64,000 nucleotides of DNA, taken from Chionis minor. Taxonomy: Eukaryota > Chordata > Aves > Charadriiformes > Chionididae. The notes beneath the pieces were generated by a model. The model made no database searches. It was not told the origin of the DNA and saw nothing but the letters and a program-made list of their open reading frames with translations. This document shows, piece after piece, positions 1-12,900 of this stretch; positions within the stretch are counted from its first letter, which is position 1; the number at the start of each line of letters is the position of its first letter. The position numbers were made by a program, and so were the translations under genes. The DNA is taken from contig VZSF01004856.1 in assembly GCA_013398295.1 (NCBI GenBank), positions 644,822 to 708,821 of the forward strand, written 5' to 3'.

Positions 1-509
1 ATTCTACTTCTGAAACTACTGTTATTCTGAAGCCTCCGAATTGCACCAGAATCTGAATCACTGACATAGCCACTGGAAGATAAATCATGATCTTGCATAA
101 GCTGCATTTAAATAGACAAGATTACAAAAGGCACATAAGGGAGGCAAGAAGGTACTCTTTCCAGACATCCTGGAAGGACAATTACACTGTTCATACCCGA
201 GGTCAATCATACAAGGACAAAAAAAATTCTGAGGGCTTTTCTGCCTCTCAAGAGACAAAAGTTTTTATCAAACAGGTAATTGAAATTTCATAGGACAGAT
301 AAAAGCAAATACCAAAAAAACAGTGTTTGCGCTGCACCAGAAGTTCCAGCTATCATGGATTCTCTGGTACTTCAACAGTCCTTTTATTCTAATTATTAAT
401 ACATTCTTACTCCATCTCAAGTATTTCACATCACCTGCTCTATATTGAAGTCCAGTGAAACAATCATGTCAGTCAGCAATGGAACAAGTAGTTTTATTTT
501 TTCCCTTAC
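1..509 (-). other. ASMTL intron 7, partial
   Basis: This is non-coding sequence 3' of the exon 7 donor on the minus strand. No exon of the methyltransferase half is recognisable here, so the next exon lies beyond the window edge. A 68-codon plus-strand frame at 87-293 has no recognisable domain. Confidence 0.8.
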
Positions 510-936
510 CTTTGAAGCTCTAAAACCATCCATCAGCTCTAGAATTTTTGAGGGAAGCTTTGCTGCACTTTTCGACACTCCATTCCGATTTTCCAAAGGT
601 ACCCTAAAACCAGTTCTGACACTAGAACTGGTTTCGGAACTGTAAATAGCTCCTGAGGAGCAGATCCCACTGCTGTCCAACTTACTAGCACCTTTGTGCT
701 CTATGAAACTTGAAGATCCACTTTCGCCATCACTTAGGTTCTCAAAAGTGTCCACTGAAGGGATAGAGTCGTACTTTTTATGTTGCACATTATGTTTAGG
801 GGGCGGATAGTACAGTTCTGCTAGCTTTTTGCAGAAGTGATTCAGAGGAAATCCCACCACATTCAAGAAGTCTCCGTGGACATACTCAACTAACATTCCA
901 CCGAGGGCCTGGATTCCATATCCACCAGCCTTGTCC
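510..936 (-). CDS. ASMTL: ASMTL coding exon 7 (end of Maf domain, linker, start of methyltransferase half)
   Basis: The exon is 427 nt: the last base of Met170 plus 142 codons (171-312). It ends in phase 0 at AAG|GTAAGG (donor 504-509), and the acceptor is TCTCCCAG. It begins DKAGGYGIQALGGMLVEYVH and then NVVGFPLNHFCK, the last Maf helix. A linker rich in Ser, Asp and Glu follows, and the exon ends with LPSKILELMDGFRASK, which matches the start of the ASMT-like dimerisation region. The linker is the least conserved part compared with my memory of the human protein. Confidence 0.96.
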
Positions 937-3900
937 CTGGGAGAGAGAAAGCAAAACCAACATACATATAATTAAGATTAACAGTAAACAGTAAACTGAA
1001 GGGCCTTTAGGAACACGTTAGCTCCAAGAGGAGCTCACAATGAAGACGACATCTTAGAACTCAAACAACTGTATTATGCGTCTTGCGGCTCTCATAGAAT
1101 ATCTAAAGTGAGGATCAGGAAGATAGGACTGCATTGGGCAGGAGCAACCTATACAAATACAAAATCCACTACTAACGCATTCAGCCCTATCCAATTCTTG
1201 TGTAACTCCCTGAGATATAAGTAGAGTTGTGGTTCACAACACTGTGCTCTTAGATGTCACGGTAATACTAGTAATTTGGTACAAGAATGTACTTTCACAG
1301 AAAGTAACCTTGGAAATCCAATTTGTGTTTAGGTGTAATTATGCAAATTCCACTGTGTGTAATGGAAATGCATACAGGCAGATAAGGTGCAATAGACCCA
1401 ACAGTTTTACTGTTCACATTTAAAGAACACGGCAGTTAGAAGTATGCTTACTGCATGATAACACCAAATCTGAGAGCCCACGTGAGCAAGCTTTGAAACC
1501 AAAGGTCAGTCAGTCTCAGATCTATTAACTTCAGATAGCACGGAATTACTCAAACTACTTGTGAAAGAAGGTTACTACACCAAGAATACTGTAGATTTTT
1601 AATCTTTGATTTGATCAGAACCAGACCTTTACATTTTTAGAACTTTCTTCTGGGTTCCCTTTCCAATAGCCTCCCAAGAGAAACAGAAGAATCAGTATCC
1701 CAGCAAATGGGATTTTCGAACTTCTGTAAACTAGAGAATGGGCCTTTTCCTTTAATCTTGCATTTTAAGCACTACTGCATAGCCTTGTCATTGCTTAAAT
1801 TATTTCTTCTTTTATAACATACTTAAGACTTACATTGTCTAAATTAGGAATATTCTAATGACTAAAAAGTGACTTCATTTTCAAGTGAACTAGCAGTCCA
1901 ACAGGATGAAGTCATTCTGGTATATGCTGACAGGGAGGCAAAAAAAATTGCGACCAACAAAAGTATTGGTATCATGCTGCCAACACGGGCATTAGCACAA
2001 TTGGCCGCAGCTTGTTTATTTTTATACAGAACTTTACGTTCTGGTACTGGATTCTGAGTAGGATTCTCTACTACATGTACAGCTTCTAGTCCAAAAGCAT
2101 GAGGCTATATAGTTAGTAACAGTTCCATTGATTTTTCAACAAGTGTCTTCCATACTAAAACCCAGAACATACCAGTATTTACACAGCTCTCATACCTAGA
2201 TCTGACTAATCTGACTGACTTTTGTAACTGGATACTTTTATTAGCAGTAACTTTAAGGTATGCACAGCATCAGTTAATTTGCATTATAATAAAAAAATAC
2301 ACCTCACTTTAAAGACCTTTTGACAAAGAGAAAGAGCACCGCTGCAAATGAAACATTTTTCAGTAACTGATAGTTTGTAAAGGATACATAATTTCAACAG
2401 AAGTGTGTGCAACATCCACTGACTTAAAAAAGCAAACAAAAAAACCACAAACCCACACACAATACAGCAGCAATGTGTGCAATGGATTTTTTTTAAAAAA
2501 GCCCCACAAACACAATCAAACCCCCCCACAATCTAATGGGGGGAGGGGGATGTTAGGAAAGAGGCAAAATAGAAGTAACTTAAGAATGTGACATTAAAGT
2601 GCGTTTCCTTTACTAGCTTTAGAACTTTAACTTTAGCCATGCCACAAAATAGTATATCCATGAATACAGTATCTGAATTGCCCAACACAGACCCAAAGAC
2701 CAAATAAATCACTGTTGCACTAAGAAGCAATACTGCTCCTACAAATGAAAGGAGATGCTTGGTTGTGTTTTAGGTGTTTCCATACACATGTATAACAGTT
2801 ATAGATGTGTCTTACCCCATACAGTTGCATTAGTAGAAACACAGACAAATTTCAGCCACATTAAACAGAGTCCATCTGAGCTAGTGACTGGGCTTCACTA
2901 ATAGAAAGATATAGGGACATCGCAGTCATCTTTACTGAAGCAAACATTTAAAATACATTAGAAGCTGTACACTAATTTCTTGCATCTCTATCAACTATTA
3001 GTTAGTTGACTGGATACTCAAGCTTAGTTATCTTCACATATCTACAAATTAGACAATTCTCACCTTTAGTTCCTTTAAATATGAAGTTACTGGTTTTGTA
3101 GAGCAGAGAGACAAAAGCTACTCGCATGACAGAGGTAAGGAGAAGCAGAATTTGGTCGCCTCTTTGGGGAGGCAACAGCTAGATGGCTCGTCAGCATACA
3201 CACATCATGGAACCAGTCAGAGATGCATTCCCATTTGCATCGAGAAGAGATGCAGATGGAAACAAGATTTGCTAGTAAGCTCTGGTGAATGTAGAGCAAC
3301 TATTTCATACAGAGGAGTCAACTGTAGCAACACAATAAATTAAAAATGAGATTCAAAGTTAACTGTAGTGTAAGAACAGTGCAGCTCCCCTCACCTCTGT
3401 AATCCTGCAGAGATTTTTGGTTTTTGCGCTTTAAGAGCTGATTACCTCAAGCTATCACTGAGACAATTTGTGCTGCGAGACTGCAATTATTCACAAAATC
3501 TAAAAGATACATTTGATATAGCTTTAAAAGAAGTAACTCTTAAGAGAAATCATACAAGGGAAGAAAGTTAGACCTTTACATTCTACGTTTTATTACTTCA
3601 TAGTTAAGTCTGAAACTGTAGAGCTCCAGCCTCTGTAATCACCTCTTTCCCAGAGTGCAGTAGAGTCCTCTGGTTTCACTGCCACCATTCAGAGCAGAGC
3701 TACCAAAAACCACGTAGAATCTTCAGAAGTGGTAAGCAGAGACAAAGGAAGTTGTTCACATGGGAAAGATTACAAAACAAAAAGCTGGGTCAAAGAGGCT
3801 GGCAGAAATTAAGTCTACTCATTATACAAGCCTGAAACAGTTAGAATTACTGTGGTCCAGCCTTCTTTCTACACAGAGACAGAAAAAAGAAGAGACTGGG

Positions 3901-6900
3901 CCAGCAGGCAGAAAATACCTGGTTGGAAAGAGGAAGAGGAATAAAACAGAACGCGAAAGGCCATCTTTCCACAGTCAAAGGGCTTTTTACAGCCTCATAA
4001 TAGTCTTCCTTGAGATAGTGCTTTTCACGCCTCCCTTATTCATAGTTTAAGTCAGATACATACTTTTAGAATTAGTCCCTGTGTCACCAGTGACCAACTT
4101 TTAAATTTATACATACCAGTTTTGTCCTTGCTATAAAAAGAACTCAATCCAATCCTCAACAGCACAAAAGAGTCGATTTTATTTTAATTTTTCATGATTT
4201 CACAGAATTAAGTAGCCATTAAAACAATAAACAAAAGTTCACTTGAACTGCAGCAGTGTTTAGAAACACCGGTACGCAAATAAATGTATAACCAGTATGG
4301 GCCTCCATGGAGGAGGTAACAAAAAAACTAACCAAACAAAAAACTCCCATGTGACACTTCTCTTTACTGTTTTGCAAAATTTATAGGACACTATATTTAG
4401 TAGTTCCTTCCCAATGCCAGAGCAAATGCTTCCTATCCTCTTGATTATATGAATAAAGATTGATTGCTTTCTGCTCCACAGATTAGTGAAATCTATTTCC
4501 TGACCCTTTGGTCCCCAAGATACCCATGCTGTCACACACCCTGTTTAGCAGAATGAACTGAATTACCCAGTGCTGCTCAGGAGCTGTTTTGCTGCAGCAC
4601 AGCACCGCTAAAGTGTATTTTATTCCAGGGGAAATCAGAATATTCCAAAATATTTTTCAAACTGACATTCCTCCTAAAAATCCACAGTCATTTCTCTTTC
4701 AAACTGCAACTTTCTGATCAGCTGCACACTAAAGATCACCTTCCAAAAACCTAATTAGGAATTTCTGTTACAAACTGCTAAAAGATTCTTCCCTGCGTAA
4801 TCTAATTTAGCTTCAGTATCTTTAATAAGCTGGGAACCTTACACGTTCAGAAAATATGCCACATTTACACATAAGCACTTAAATAAGTCTAGAGTCCACA
4901 CTGGTTTCTCTTTCCCCAGTAAAACATGACTGCATTTTTTTATAGCACAAATGAGTGTAAAACCCCACGACTGATATTCTTACGTAGTCAGAACAGAAGT
5001 CACAGAGCCAAAAGTTCACCTCAGATCACCAGATATGCAGTCCATAGTGCTAACTGTGGCCTCATTTACCTTCACTAAGCTTTGGCAAACGTGAAGGTAA
5101 GGCAAATTCTGCAAAGTCATAAAAATTCCCTTGTTGTCTCCAAATAAGTTTCTTGTGGTGGTGATTTTTGGGTGTTTTTGTTTTGTTTTATTTTTAAAAA
5201 CAGTCCAGTCAGCTTCATCTTGGTAATAGTTAGGCATTCTGTTCTCATCCTTTTTGTTCTGTGGAATCAACATTGTCTTTAAGTAAGTACTATATTGCAA
5301 GGGTAGAGGAAACACATATGTAAGAGACAATTATGGCATAAGAACGCATATAAGATGGCCACAAGAGTAAGTGAAAATTGAGTTGGCGTTACTCGCATCC
5401 CAGCAGTGCAACTTTGATAAACTGAATAAATGGAGTTCTACCTTCTTTTAGTAAAGTTCTCCAATACCCTGATTATCCAATACTCATTCTATTCACCTTT
5501 TTATAATGAGAACAACACACTGTCTCAGATATCCAAGCTCTCTGAAGGCCTCTGCCAACAGAGAGGTAACTGTATACTGCATGAGTGCTTTTCTAATCCA
5601 GAGTATTTCAACAGTCTTCGCTTTTCAAATTTGTTAGGGTACTAAAAAGGTAGCTCACTTTCCCTGGAAGAATGGTAGTTCTAGACAAGAACAGAATACT
5701 CACCTTGCATTACTCATGCTATCACTTACTGCAAAGTTTCACAGAACGCAGGACAAAATGTTTTATCTTGGGCTGAGGAAGTACCCTGAGGCCTGTTTTC
5801 AAGTACTGTGTGATAGCTTCAGGGTCTTACTTACATTGGCTCCCCGCTATGAATGTACTCCCATAAGAGCTCTTCAGACAGGTCGGAAAATTTTACTTTA
5901 GTCTCTTCATAGAAGTCAGTGATTTCTGTCTCTAGCTGATTACCTATGGAAAGGAAGAGGTCTTATCAGAAATGGAAACTATAGTTTAGAGAGCATAACG
6001 TCTTAGTTTTATTTCAGTTTATATTTGTTTAGCGCTTTTACTTGGGAAAAATTAAAGACACTACAGTGATGTATGAAATGACTAATAATGCTCTTTAGAG
6101 ACAGTGGCCTCATGACTTCCCCAAAAAAGTAAGAGTTTGCATTTTCAATCTCTGCAGTCCTGTCTTGGGGCTAACAGGTTACTCTCCCTGTATGGGATGC
6201 ACTCTTAAATTAACAATGCTCATGCAGAGCTATTTATGGACTGCTAGCATACACACCCAGCCCTGGGCACAAAGAAGACTATAAACACCCTTTTAACTTT
6301 ATGGCTGTTGTTAAAGAACTCTTAATGCCATCCCATAGTTAAACATGTAGCTGTCACAAATGCTTGAATGTGAATGTGCAGCTGCACTGGTGCTGCAGAC
6401 TCAAGACATCCAGTGGTGCCATCAGTAACCATCAGCATCACTGTCATACCACCTCTCAAGAAATAACAAGATTATTTCAGACCTCAGTACCTAGAAGTGG
6501 TTGAGAGAAGGCCAGAGGTGCAATAAAGTACTGCGTGCCTGGCTGCAGACCTTGTTGCGTGTGGTACGCTGTGAGCCTGGTATCATTGCTGATGGAGGCT
6601 TTTCCACAACATGTTCAAAAGGCAACAGCCTTGTACACATTACAGATTATTAATTCTCTCTACTCTTTCCTATGAAAATCAAGGTCAGCATCTCCTGTTA
6701 CCACTGATTTGAAAGAAGTGGAAATTCTTGAGGAGTAAGGCTCCGCAGTACAAACCAGGGGAAGAATACTAACCAACTGCTAATGGTGTTATTGTGGAAA
6801 AAGCCTTTAATGACCCAGCTGAAATAAAAAAGTTGTTGCATGTGAAGACAGATTACTATGTCTTTCAGTGTTGATTAAAAAAACCTCATCAGCTCCAAGA

Positions 6901-9900
6901 CAAAAATTCCATCTGTAACATATATGTGGTACTTAACAACAGCACTGTAATTATGAACTAAAACTAAAGATGTATTCTAGAAAACTCTCTCATTGATTGC
7001 ATCACTTGGGGAACATGCAGACTTTCAGTACTTTTAGTTACCTGAATATGATGTGGCTTAAATTTGTAAACTTCAAGTAAGACATGCTATCATAGCATCA
7101 CTACTTGTATGCACTTTTTACTTTCTTCCTAGAGTAAACAATGGAAGGCATTATTATTCTTGCTGGACTGCTCGCCGGAACCCCTTGATAGCATGTTTTC
7201 TTTCTTTTGCAGCAGCTCTCTTTCTACTGTACTAGCATATTATTAAGGGTACTGGATGACTGACTTTATTTCTGTTACAAGAATTAAGAGTAATCATTCC
7301 AGTAAAGATTAAAAGCTGTAAATAATTTGTCTACAGAAAGACTACGTCCAGTGAAATTTCAGAGAAATGATTCTTGCAAGTGTTCCACTAGAAGAACATT
7401 GGAAGAAGAAACTAGAAGAACACTCCTCATAATTATCTGAGGAAGTCCATCAAGCCAAACGCTCCTCAAATTGTATTAATGGTACAGTTCTCATAAGAAC
7501 CACTTGCTTACTATATAAATTACCTGATAAAGAGCATTGATGTATTGCTCCCTACAGTTCATTAACAGTCTAAGGCATTAAGCCATTACTTTGCTCATCC
7601 CCTAAAAATGGACTCTAAAGCTTCCCTTATTCACTGAAAAACAAAGTAACTACAGACACAACAACTGCTTGTCTTCATCAGCTAGTGTAAACAGAACACA
7701 AGAATGAAGTTAATATGGATCAGATTCTGCTCAGTTCCCAGTTTGTAGTGCCTTGCTTCAATTTCACTTAGAATATTCCCACCATTTACACTGGTCTTTT
7801 AGTACCATAGCTTTCAGAGACAGTATTTCTAAAGTCTACTTTATTTTGTCATCCTCCTTCCTGCGTGAAAACTGAATACAGTAAGAAGGTTGGCTTTTGT
7901 GGGGAGTTTTTAATTTATATATTGATAACATAATACTCATCTTGAGTAGGAAGCCAATTCAGACTGCATGTGAAAAATTACCATTCTGTTTCTTCACTTG
8001 TACAAGTCCTTATGAGAATAGTTTTCAATGAAAATACCAAGATTTAATAAAATGACACATGTACCTTTACTTCGGCAATGTATAATAGCCACTCCTGTGA
8101 ACACACTGTGCTCTTTGCCACTCAACCTGTTAGGGGAAAAAATATGCATTAAGCAACAGTTTTATGAAATCCATCATCTGGAAAAACGTGCTACATGACT
8201 ATGTCACTACAACCTGAGAAACAGACCATTATACCAATATATCACTTGACGGCTCTGACATATACCCTAAATACATCCATTTTATTTTATTTTTTTTTAT
8301 TTTGATATAGGTGAAAAGACACTGGCAAAACAAAAAAACACTATCAAGAGATTCAGTCATTTCAAGTCTCCAACATCTCCCTTGTACCGATGTCCACAAT
8401 TTGGAAAAGTAGTCCACGGTATCAGCTTATTTACTGTACACGGGGAGGAGGGACTATTTCAAAAGCATAAGAAAAAGCCAATCAGCACGAACGCTACTAT
8501 TACAGGCATCTCCACTGAAAGGTGGCAATAAATAGCTGGGCGGTGCAACTTGGACTAAACAAGTGACAGGCAACTACAGCTTAGGTACTCATTTAATGCA
8601 GCCTGGCCCCCAGGGATGCCATCCCCAGGGATGTCATGGCAAGCCAGAGGAACTAATGGAGAGTGGAGAGGAAGGGAGCATATGTGCGCTCCCAGCCCAA
8701 GCTCGCGCTTGCAGTGGCTCCAGAGCGCCACACTGTGGCCGATTAATTTTGAGGGCTTTAAATTTACTAACCTAACGCGTTAGCAATGGAAGTATAATAA
8801 ATAGCATGAGAACTTCAGTCTTTGAAGAGTCTAATTAAGGAATAGTCTCCTAGAGATTAGCCAGGCTATACTTTGATGTGATCAGAAGCATCTCGCTCTC
8901 TTACTATCACCCACAAGATTCCACATAATTAACTGCAAGATGAATCAGTGAGTGAAAATTCTAATCTGACATGTTGGACATATATATGCAACTATATATC
9001 TCGTCTGCATTTTTTCCTGTTCATATAGGAAAAAATTAAGAGGAGCTACAGAAACCTAAATTTTAAGTGCATTTTATATCCATGATTAACAGCCTGACAT
9101 ACTGAACTTTAAAAAAAAAAAACAAAAAACCCCAAAAACAAACCTCAAAACACTTGCTTGTATTAGAAGTAGACTAACACAAAAACAAACAATTCTTGAA
9201 CTAACCAAACTCTGTCACGATTTCAAGTAAAAACAGTTGTGAGCAATCTCTTGCCAGACAGAATCCTTTGGCAATCTCCTAATAACATATGCTGCTGTTA
9301 CTATTTATTATTTTTTTTAAGACTACTACTTTTAAGTCAGTAACACACCACAAAGAATCAAAAATTCAGCCTAAGTCATCAATGAAAAAAATAATATCTA
9401 AAATATACTTATAGAACAAACCTCCATAAACTACCAAGCCACTCATATTCTGTTTAGGAGATGACCAAGTTAGAATGCAAAATGGTGAAACAAGTAGTGC
9501 ACCTTTTCTGTATTTCCCCCATAAAACAAAAGGGTGACTAGCAGAATCATCACATCTCATCCTTCGAAAAGCAGGTGACTAGAGTTATTTAGTTGGTGTT
9601 TCTTAAAAAAAAACAAACAACAACAACAACAACAAAAAAACCCAAAAAGAGAGTGCTACAAGATAACATTAAGCTTGTAGGGAAAAGTATCCTTTAGGAA
9701 AAAGCAGAAGCCTCAAAAAACACGAGCCCACCACCAGAACACTGCTGGAAGTAGATTTTTCTTCCTCATTTAAACTACAGAATTTAAAGCAGTTGTCCAT
9801 GAACACACATCACCAGGTACCTTCTTGTACATGCAATACTTTTCCATTAAATGTCAAGCCTCAAACCACTTCCACGATGGTTCTGTCCTCTTTCCCATCA

Positions 9901-12900
9901 TGACTTCTCTCCGTATCTCCTCTTCCTATACTAGCTAAAACATACAGACAGTCTTGTGATAAGTGGTTTTGAAAACTAATCCAAGTGAAAACAAAATGGT
10001 TCATTATGTCCCAGATCAGCTTCCTAAGGGGCAAGAGCAAGCAGCTGTGGGCAACATAAAAGCAGGGCTAACTCTTTCAGTGGCAGAACTGGCTTACGCT
10101 ATCTAAAAGTGACAGAAAAATTTGTGTCCACCGAGATGTTCATACAGATCAAGGCATCTGTACAGCTCCTTTCAAAACAGCTTATTATACACATTTGAAA
10201 TCTTACTTAAAACTACAGACCTTGACAGCATCCTATACGCATCCTGCTTATCCACTGGTTTCTCCAGGATCTGCTCATCCACAGTCTAAAACAGAAGGAC
10301 AGAGTCAGTGTGCTGCTTTTTCTTACTTTTCAGAAACTGAGGTCAGAAATTATGTTTAAACCATCATTTCAGCCAGGGCTTCAAACGCAAGCCTGCCAAG
10401 TAGAACAAGAAGCACAGATACTTTGGTAGAACAGGTAATTTAGTGTCAAGCACGTGATGAGCGCAACGCTCTACTCTCGAGTGGCTGCAGCTCTCAAACA
10501 AGAGGGTAATTCAACTTTTTGTGTCCTTAACTGTTCGCTGTCGCTGTGGATATGACAGGTATAAAGCAATGCCCGCTACAAGGCACAACATTGAACAGTT
10601 CACATGATCTGGACTTCTGGACAGTTAACAGTTGCCTGAGAACAGAATTTCCATTACATACTAGAGGATTCAAGGCAATACTTAGGGAATACTAGCATCT
10701 CTGCAAAAAACAGCAGCAAGGCTTCTAGTACTCAAGATACCAAAAATTGCCTTGTTGGGAAAAAAACAACCTATAACCCATACTCACAAAACCCAAAAGA
10801 TGCATCATACTGCAGGTATAACTTCTCAGTGAAGGCAGCTTTCAAACTTGAAACCTGAAGACTCAAGTATTTTCTACACCTGTAATAAATTAAAACAATG
10901 CTAAACCACAGAAGACTTCTTACCACAATAGTATCTGCTCCTATGACAACATCGGGTGTTCTCAGGTGTTTCTGCAAAGGCATAAAGAAAGAAGGTATTT
11001 CTCAAAAGAGGTAGAAAGAACAAAACCTTTTAAAACTTAAGGCAAGAAAACATGTTTGCTGGTTTACAGGCAGGGCTCTACACTGACCTGAAAACAAGAC
11101 ACCGTTTCTCCTTTTTGCACTGTTTACAAAATAGTAATCATTTATATCCCCATAAAAGTGAGGAAAACAGAAGGCTTGAGCAGACCATTCTCGGGTCACA
11201 GTTTTGGCCAAATATGTTCCTGACAAACAAATGCATCCAGGAAAGAACTAACTACTTTTGAGAAAGTCAACCTGGTCTTCAAGGTGGCAGATAGAATTCC
11301 TTTAAAGGAAGTGCCCAGTGTATGGAAGCCAGGGAGTACAGCCCTCTAGCATAATTTTTCCGAGCCAAGTTTTGCTGAAAAAACCCTTTTCCTTAGCCAC
11401 ACTCTACTTATCTCTCTCAAAAAGGCAACACATACAGTCCACTTCAGGGAACAGAGAGGTAAGAGTATATAAAAATTCCTTGTAGCCTTTTCTTGGCTTT
11501 AAACTGTAATCTGTCCTTACAGCTGAGTTTTGATTTACTTGCATGTTACGAGGTACATAGTTAGACAGGAAACTTGTCTGGAACTGTGATCATTATATTA
11601 AAAAGCTTGTAAGGATGTGATTCTTCTATAGAAAGTAAATAGTGAACTAATTCCAGACATCATTAAGAAAAATTCCTGTATGAAGAAGCATTCTGAAATC
11701 CACTGAACTAGCACTATCCACAACACTATCGCCACCACAGCGTTTTGCAATGAAAGCCCAATGTAAGTCAGTTACTGAGGCTGAGTTTAAAACCCACTCT
11801 CCGAATGTCATACCATTCTCTGAAAATAAGTTGGCAGAAACCTGGATAACGATTTACATTAGAGATCATGCAATATTTGCTTTGAAGAATGGTGACATCT
11901 GGCAACACTGTTGGTTTAAAGTGTTCGACATTCCTTTTCTGCCATCAGTATAGGTTCAACAAACATGCTCCTCTCTTTCAGAGCTGTATTATTAAGAAAT
12001 TCTTATAGGTACATTCTGTGGGACCTAATCAGCTAGACTTCAAAATAGGTTCTGGCAGAAAACAGTCTTATGTGTTCAAATGTAGTGATCACAGACGAGG
12101 GCAGAAGTCAGATACGCCACTGACAGTGTAAGTTGTATCGCTGGTTTTGATGTTATTTAGGACAGGAAATGGATGCCTTGACTACAGAACCTGAAATCAC
12201 ATCAGCTTCTCCCTTCTTAAAATGAAATTGCCTGTTTCTTTGTCCAGCGTGCTTTAAAGGATAATTTGCCTTCTTTTTCTGCTTTCCTCAAGCACCTCTA
12301 CACTCACAAATTCCAAGTATTCTCTTGTCTTGCTTCATTGAACTACTGTTCAATGAAAGCTACAGCAAAGCACTGGATTCATACCAGTGTGTTTTTCCAC
12401 AAAGCCTGCCTCCACTGTTGACAAATACCTGGAATGAACAGGTGTGATCCAGTGTCAGGATTAGATCCAGCTACACACCTGACTGCTGGAAGGAACTACA
12501 AAGTGTATATCCCCAGTGGGAGTAGGTGTGCTGCTGACACCAGATGCAGGCCACTTCTGTTTGTGGAAAGCCCAAACTGTGGCCATGAGGCCTTCTTTTG
12601 ATTAGGTGAGTTAATTTGAGGATGCTACCTTTCACAAATGACAAAAAACCCTTTCATTTCCCTTTAGTGGGGAAAATGCGCTCAGAGACCACCTAAGAAG
12701 TACAGGCAAACGAAGTCACAGTAACACGCACCACATAAAGACAAAAGTGTCATTGCCGAAGAGCTGGTAACTTACTACATGCATTCTGTTTGCTACTTCA
12801 AGAGCTTTCTGTTTTGCTGTTTCCACAGCATACTCATAAGGGGCTGCAAAAGATGACTTCTCAAGTGTCTCCTTAAACCAGGATGGAACCACCTCAAACC

